Assembly: GCA_903831935.1 (NCBI GenBank)
Contig: CAIKZP010000037.1
Location: 1 to 64,000 of the forward strand
Source of the DNA: an uncultured Bacteroidota bacterium
GTDB taxonomy: Bacteria > Bacteroidota > Bacteroidia > Chitinophagales > Chitinophagaceae
Length of the DNA: 64,000 bases
Direction of reading: 5' to 3'
A program made the translations under genes and the position numbers. This document shows positions 59,911 to 64,000 of the stretch, in pieces. Every line of letters starts with the position of its first letter. Position 1 is the first letter of the stretch. Below the pieces are notes generated by a model that saw only the letters and a list, made by a program, of their open reading frames with translations, searched no databases and was not told the DNA's origin.

Positions 59911-60735
59911 TTAAACAACCGCTTTTCTGAGTTTCACCAATTGCTCTAACAAGGGCTCTAATAAATTTAATTGTAACATATTTGCTCCATCGCTTTTGGC
60001 AATTGCTGGATTGGGATGTGTTTCTATAAACAATCCGTCGGCACCCGTTGCAATGGCTGCTTTGGCAATGGTTCCAATCAATTGAGGGTTGCCACCAGTA
60101 ATACCAGAACTTTGATTGGGTTGTTGTAGGGCATGGGTGCAATCCATAATAACAGGTGTTTGGTGCTCCTGCATCCATGGAATATTTCTGTAATCTACCA
60201 CAAGGTCTGTATAGCCAAAACTATTGCCACGTTCAGTGAGCATAATTTGTTCGTTTCCTGCTTTTTTAATTTTGTCAACTGCAAATTTCATAGAAGGACC
60301 ACTTAAAAACTGTCCTTTTTTTACGTTAACAATTTTACCTGTTTCAGCAGCTGCAACAAGTAAATCGGTTTGTCTACACAAGAAAGCGGGAATTTGTAAA
60401 ATATCAATGAAAGGCGCAGCCATAGCCGCTTCTTCGTGTGCATGAATATCAGAAGTAGTAGGCAAATGATATAAATCACCCACTTTTTTTATGAGTGCTA
60501 AACCAGTATCGTCTCCAATGCCTGTGAATGAATTGGCACTGGTTCTATTTGCTTTTCTGTAAGAGGCTTTAAAAACATAAGGAATGTTTAGTCTTTTACA
60601 AATGCTAGAAACTTTGTCTGCAATTTCTAATACAATTTCTTCCGATTCTACCACACATGGCCCTGCAATTAAAAAAAAATTATTGGGGTCGTAAGATTGG
60701 TTTTTGAAGAGTTTGGCTAGAAAATCTGGTATCAT
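59911..60735 (-). CDS. kdsA: 3-deoxy-8-phosphooctulonate synthase
   Basis: FFLIAGPCVVESEEIVLEIAD, FKASYRKANRTSANSFTGIGDDTGL, TERGNSFGYTDLVVDYRNIPWM. Confidence 0.95.
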   Translation of the reverse strand: MIPDFLAKLFKNQSYDPNNFFLIAGPCVVESEEIVLEIADKVSSICKRLNIPYVFKASYRKANRTSANSFTGIGDDTGLALIKKVGDLYHLPTTSDIHAHEEAAMAAPFIDILQIPAFLCRQTDLLVAAAETGKIVNVKKGQFLSGPSMKFAVDKIKKAGNEQIMLTERGNSFGYTDLVVDYRNIPWMQEHQTPVIMDCTHALQQPNQSSGITGGNPQLIGTIAKAAIATGADGLFIETHPNPAIAKSDGANMLQLNLLEPLLEQLVKLRKAVV

Positions 60736-60851
60736 CCATTTAAGGTATTGGTGAATTCATAAAATTAAACTGCTGCAAAATTAAGTGAATTCTTACACTT
60801 ACTATTTGTAATCCTTAAAAAGATAACTACTGTTAGTTTCAATAGAATATC

Positions 60852-60859
60852 TATTTTTG
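60852..60859 (+). promoter_or_regulatory. Candidate -7 element TATTTTTG upstream of the threonine dehydrogenase-like gene
   Basis: TAnnTTTG match 22 nt before ATG 60881; overlaps the TTG start used by the ORF track. Confidence 0.45.
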
Positions 60860-60880
60860 AACACTTCAAAATTCATTTAC

Positions 60881-61828
60881 ATGGCAAAAGATAAAATCTT
60901 AGTAATTGGGGCTTCCGGACAAATTGGGGTAGAACTTACGCTAGCACTACGAAAAATATATGGTGCTGCTAATGTTGTAGCATCTGATTTGCGCGAAGAG
61001 AACGACCTTTTAAAAGGAACTGGCCCCTATGTGAGTATGGATGTAATGAATAAAGAAATGTTGCATGTTCAGGTGATTCGTCAAAACATCACACAGATTT
61101 ATTTGTTAGCGGCAATTTTATCTGCTACCGGCGAAAAAAATCCAGGCCTTGCTTGGCATTTAAATATGCAAGGCCTGTTAAATGTGTTGGATATTGCACG
61201 CGAAGAAAAATTACACAAAGTATATTGGCCAAGTAGTATTGCTGTTTTTGGTCCAACCTCTCCAAGACAATTTTGTCCGCAACAAACAGTTATTGAGCCC
61301 ATCACTGTTTATGGTATTAGTAAGTATGCTGGTGAGTTTTGGTGTAATTATTACCACCAACGTTTTGGGGTTGATGTAAGAAGTATTCGTTATCCTGGAT
61401 TGATCAGTTATAAATCGGCACCAGGCGGCGGAACAACAGATTATGCAGTTGAAATTTATCACGAAGCACTGGCAGAAAAAAAGTATACCTGTTTTTTAAA
61501 AGAAGATACTTATTTGCCCATGATGTATATGCCCGATGCTATTCGAGCTACTATGGAACTAATGCATGCACCTGCTAATAACATTAAGGTGAGAACTTCT
61601 TATAATATTTCTGGAATGAGTTTTTCTCCAACAGAAATTGCGGCATCTATTCAAAAACATATACCGGATTTTCAATTGAGTTGTGTGCCCGATTATAGAC
61701 AAGCCATTGCAGATAGTTGGCCGCAAAGCATTGATGATACTGTTGCTAGTGCTGATTGGAATTGGAAGCCAGCTTTTGATTTAGATAAAATGACTACAGA
61801 TATGTTACAGAATCTGTCTAAAAAATAA
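60881..61828 (+). CDS. SDR-type L-threonine 3-dehydrogenase-like / NAD-dependent epimerase family
   Basis: ILVIGASGQIGVELTLALRKIYG; YWPSSIAVFGPTSPR; TVYGISKYAGEFWCNYY; MYMPDAIRATMELM. Confidence 0.88.
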   Translation: MAKDKILVIGASGQIGVELTLALRKIYGAANVVASDLREENDLLKGTGPYVSMDVMNKEMLHVQVIRQNITQIYLLAAILSATGEKNPGLAWHLNMQGLLNVLDIAREEKLHKVYWPSSIAVFGPTSPRQFCPQQTVIEPITVYGISKYAGEFWCNYYHQRFGVDVRSIRYPGLISYKSAPGGGTTDYAVEIYHEALAEKKYTCFLKEDTYLPMMYMPDAIRATMELMHAPANNIKVRTSYNISGMSFSPTEIAASIQKHIPDFQLSCVPDYRQAIADSWPQSIDDTVASADWNWKPAFDLDKMTTDMLQNLSKK

Positions 61829-61833
61829 TGCAA

Positions 61834-62244
61834 CTATTTTCCAGTTAAATCTGCTACAGATTTGTTTTCTAAAACATGTAGCATATTGTCTCTTACTTCA
61901 ATCATTACCCTGTTTAGGCCGCAATGTTTTTCATCGCAGTCTTTGCATTTTTCGTAGAAATTTAAACTAACGCAGGGTAATAGTGCAATAGGTCCTTCTA
62001 TCAATCGCATGACGGAAGAAAGTGGTATTTTGTTAGGTGCTAATTTTAAAAAGTATCCACCACCTTTTCCTTTTTTGCTTTCAAGCATTCCTGCTTTTCG
62101 TAGTTCTAGCAAAATATTTTCAAGAAATTTTAATGGGATTTTTTTCTTTTTAGAAATCTCTGCAATCAGCACAGGAACGCCATTTTCTTGTTCTGCCAAA
62201 TAGGTTAAAGCTTTAAATGCGTATTGCGTTTTTTTTGATAACAT
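61834..62244 (-). CDS. Rrf2-family transcriptional regulator (start trimmed to MLSKKTQY)
   Basis: MLSKKTQYAFKALTYLAEQ, wHTH, Cys cluster PCVSLNFYEKCKDCDEKHCG. Confidence 0.93.
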   Translation of the reverse strand: MLSKKTQYAFKALTYLAEQENGVPVLIAEISKKKKIPLKFLENILLELRKAGMLESKKGKGGGYFLKLAPNKIPLSSVMRLIEGPIALLPCVSLNFYEKCKDCDEKHCGLNRVMIEVRDNMLHVLENKSVADLTGK

Positions 62245-62317
62245 AGCAGATGGCCAAGAAGCCGTTAATTTTTGTAATATTATAAAGAATTTTACTTCCT
62301 TTACACAAACTAAAAAT

Positions 62318-62842
62318 ATGCACAAATATTCAAAATTCCTTATTCCTTTTGCGCTAATTCTAGTGGCAAACTTAAATAGTTCGGCTCAGTTTAAATTACC
62401 ACACGCCCAAATCTTTGCAGATATCAATTATGCAACGCCATCTAGTAGTGCTTTTAAGGATGCCAATAATGGTGGAATTGGTGCAGAAGCTGGTGCTGGG
62501 GTAGGCTTGGGCTCAACCATGCTTTTAGCAACCGCTGGTTACCAAACATTTGGAAATACTTTAAATAACCTAGCAGGAAATTTGCATGTAACGTCTTTGA
62601 AAGGTGGACTCAGGCATTATTTTTTACTCGGTAGAATTTTTGTAATGGGGAATGTAGGCACTGCTATTCAGAGTTATTCAAAATCAGCCATCTCTGGCAA
62701 TAATTTAGTAACTGAATTTGGTGCTGGATTTCGCTTATTTGGATTAGAAATTCAAGCCACACAAAGTAATTGGAAACAACCTATTGATGTTGCTGCATCT
62801 AATGCCTACAATATTAAGTTTGGCTATTCCTTTAAACTGTAA
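62318..62842 (+). CDS. Outer-membrane beta-barrel-like secreted protein
   Basis: Signal peptide; alternating beta pattern ending in YNIKFGYSFKL. Confidence 0.7.
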   Translation: MHKYSKFLIPFALILVANLNSSAQFKLPHAQIFADINYATPSSSAFKDANNGGIGAEAGAGVGLGSTMLLATAGYQTFGNTLNNLAGNLHVTSLKGGLRHYFLLGRIFVMGNVGTAIQSYSKSAISGNNLVTEFGAGFRLFGLEIQATQSNWKQPIDVAASNAYNIKFGYSFKL

Positions 62843-62843
62843 A

Positions 62844-63560
62844 TTATAATCCTAGTACTTCTTTCATACTAAAGATGCCTTGCTTGCCATGAATGAATTC
62901 TGCGGCTAGCACTGCACCACCCGCAAATCCTACCCGATTGTGTGCGGTGTGTATGATTTCAATATCATCTACTGCTGAAGTGTATTTAATAGTATGTGTT
63001 CCTGGTGCTGGATCAATTCTTTTTGAAATAATACTCAGGTCTTCTGGATGATTACTCGCTTCATTAACCCATTGTTTTTTCTGTTGTATTGCAGCAAGTA
63101 CTTGTTCTGCTAAAGTAATAGCTGTTCCGCTTGGCGCATCTTTTTTTTGTGTGTGGTGAATTTCTTCCATCACAACATTATATTCTTTGTGTGTACTCAT
63201 TAATTGGGCCACATATTTATTGATTTCAAAAAACAAATTCACTCCAATACTATAGTTGCTAGCATATAATAATGCACCCTTTTTTTCTTGACAATAATTG
63301 GTTGCAGTTTCAAATTTATCTAGCCAACCTGTAGATCCACAAACCACAGGGATACCTAATTCTAGGCATTTCATAACATTTTCAAAAGCGCTATGGGGGC
63401 CGGTGAATTCAATAGCAACATCTGCTTTAGAAATATTTTCTTGATTAAAATCTGCTGCATTGTCTATATCAATTTTCAATACAATTTGGTGTCCTTTTTC
63501 TAGGGCAACTGTTTCAATAGCTTTGCCCATTTTTCCGTATCCAATCAGTGCAATATTCAT
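62844..63560 (-). CDS. dapB: 4-hydroxy-tetrahydrodipicolinate reductase (start trimmed to MNIALIGYG)
   Basis: MNIALIGYGKMGKAIE; VVCGSTGWLDK; EEIHHTQKKDAPSGTAITLAEQVL; HNRVGFAGGAVLAAEFI. Confidence 0.95.
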   Translation of the reverse strand: MNIALIGYGKMGKAIETVALEKGHQIVLKIDIDNAADFNQENISKADVAIEFTGPHSAFENVMKCLELGIPVVCGSTGWLDKFETATNYCQEKKGALLYASNYSIGVNLFFEINKYVAQLMSTHKEYNVVMEEIHHTQKKDAPSGTAITLAEQVLAAIQQKKQWVNEASNHPEDLSIISKRIDPAPGTHTIKYTSAVDDIEIIHTAHNRVGFAGGAVLAAEFIHGKQGIFSMKEVLGL

Positions 63561-63636
63561 GTGTTTGTTTTTTTTCAAAAGCAATTTAAAAGATGATTTT
63601 AATTTGCTTTATTTAATTATTTATAAGCGCAAAATA

Positions 63637-64000
63637 TTAAGGAAGCGTATATAATTTATGTTCATTCTTTTTTCTATTAACCGTTAGTGCAAATCCTGTG
63701 CTTCTAGTGCTAGGATTGAACTGTGGTTTTACATTCATGGTTAAATCATTGCTTACGTCAAAGTCTTTTAAATGGCCAAAAACAGTTGCGTCTATTACAT
63801 TTAAACCCCATGCTGCAATAAACCATAAAATAGAATAGTCTCTATCGCGTCTAAAAGAATTTCTATAACTCTGTAAAGAATTACTGCTTAGTGGTTTTAA
63901 TAGTGGGTCCATTAAATTAAAATCAGTACTATCCTTATTTACCTCTGCTTTGTATTTTGCTTCGTAAGCAAATTTTGTTTTCTTATACCAATTATTATTG
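63637..64000 (-). CDS. DUF5683-like protein, truncated by the window edge
   Basis: RRDRDYSILWFIAAWGLNVIDATVFGHLKDFDVSNDLTMNVKP; frame stays open upstream to the window end (NNWYKKTKFAYEAKYKAEVNKDSTDFNLMDPL). Confidence 0.75.
   Translation of the reverse strand, partial: NNNWYKKTKFAYEAKYKAEVNKDSTDFNLMDPLLKPLSSNSLQSYRNSFRRDRDYSILWFIAAWGLNVIDATVFGHLKDFDVSNDLTMNVKPQFNPSTRSTGFALTVNRKKNEHKLYTLP

Noticed and set aside
60857-60880. N-terminal extension of the threonine dehydrogenase-like ORF from a TTG
   Set aside because: The TTG overlaps a TATTTTTG -7-like element; ATG 60881 directly precedes the Rossmann motif.
1-64000. tRNA, rRNA, CRISPR, toxin-antitoxin or phage-defence loci
   Set aside because: Intergenic regions were read for cloverleaf, repeat-spacer and known defence motifs; none was convincing. 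A tRNAscan-SE, minced and DefenseFinder run would be decisive.

Overview
The window reads as a Bacteroidota chromosome segment, probably Chitinophagaceae-like. That assignment rests on protein style, AT-rich coding DNA, TAnnTTTG-like -7 elements, and TamL-like and T9SS-plug-like proteins; no database search was possible. Most of the right half (about 34-64 kb) is ordinary housekeeping: dapD, cca, miaA, proS, truB, aconitase, kdsA, dapB and similar. The accessory content is on the left. (1) About 12 kb of eleven co-directional genes (1600-13737, minus strand) form a self-contained sugar locus: secreted clan GH-A-like hydrolase, FGGY kinase, complete ribose-type ABC importer with a DUF2291 protein, split transketolase, FucI/AraA-like isomerase, DeoR regulator and SGNH hydrolase. 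It has no SusC/SusD pair. The gene set resembles an apulose-phosphate-type transketolase pathway but carries a different isomerase fold, so the substrate is open. (2) A metal locus contains a TonB-dependent receptor with a fused N-terminal HMA domain. (3) A dense signalling island (about 19.9-31.4 kb) contains an RsbW-like/STAS/adenylate cyclase-HD/TMEM175 operon, two opposed kinase systems sharing paralogous PAS domains, a histidine-containing DHp protein with no ATPase domain, and a FIST sensor. A small SRP RNA lies at about 52125-52220, hidden under a spurious ORF, followed by an 11-bp inverted repeat upstream of a transaldolase-family gene. No tRNA, rRNA, CRISPR array or transposase was recognised.
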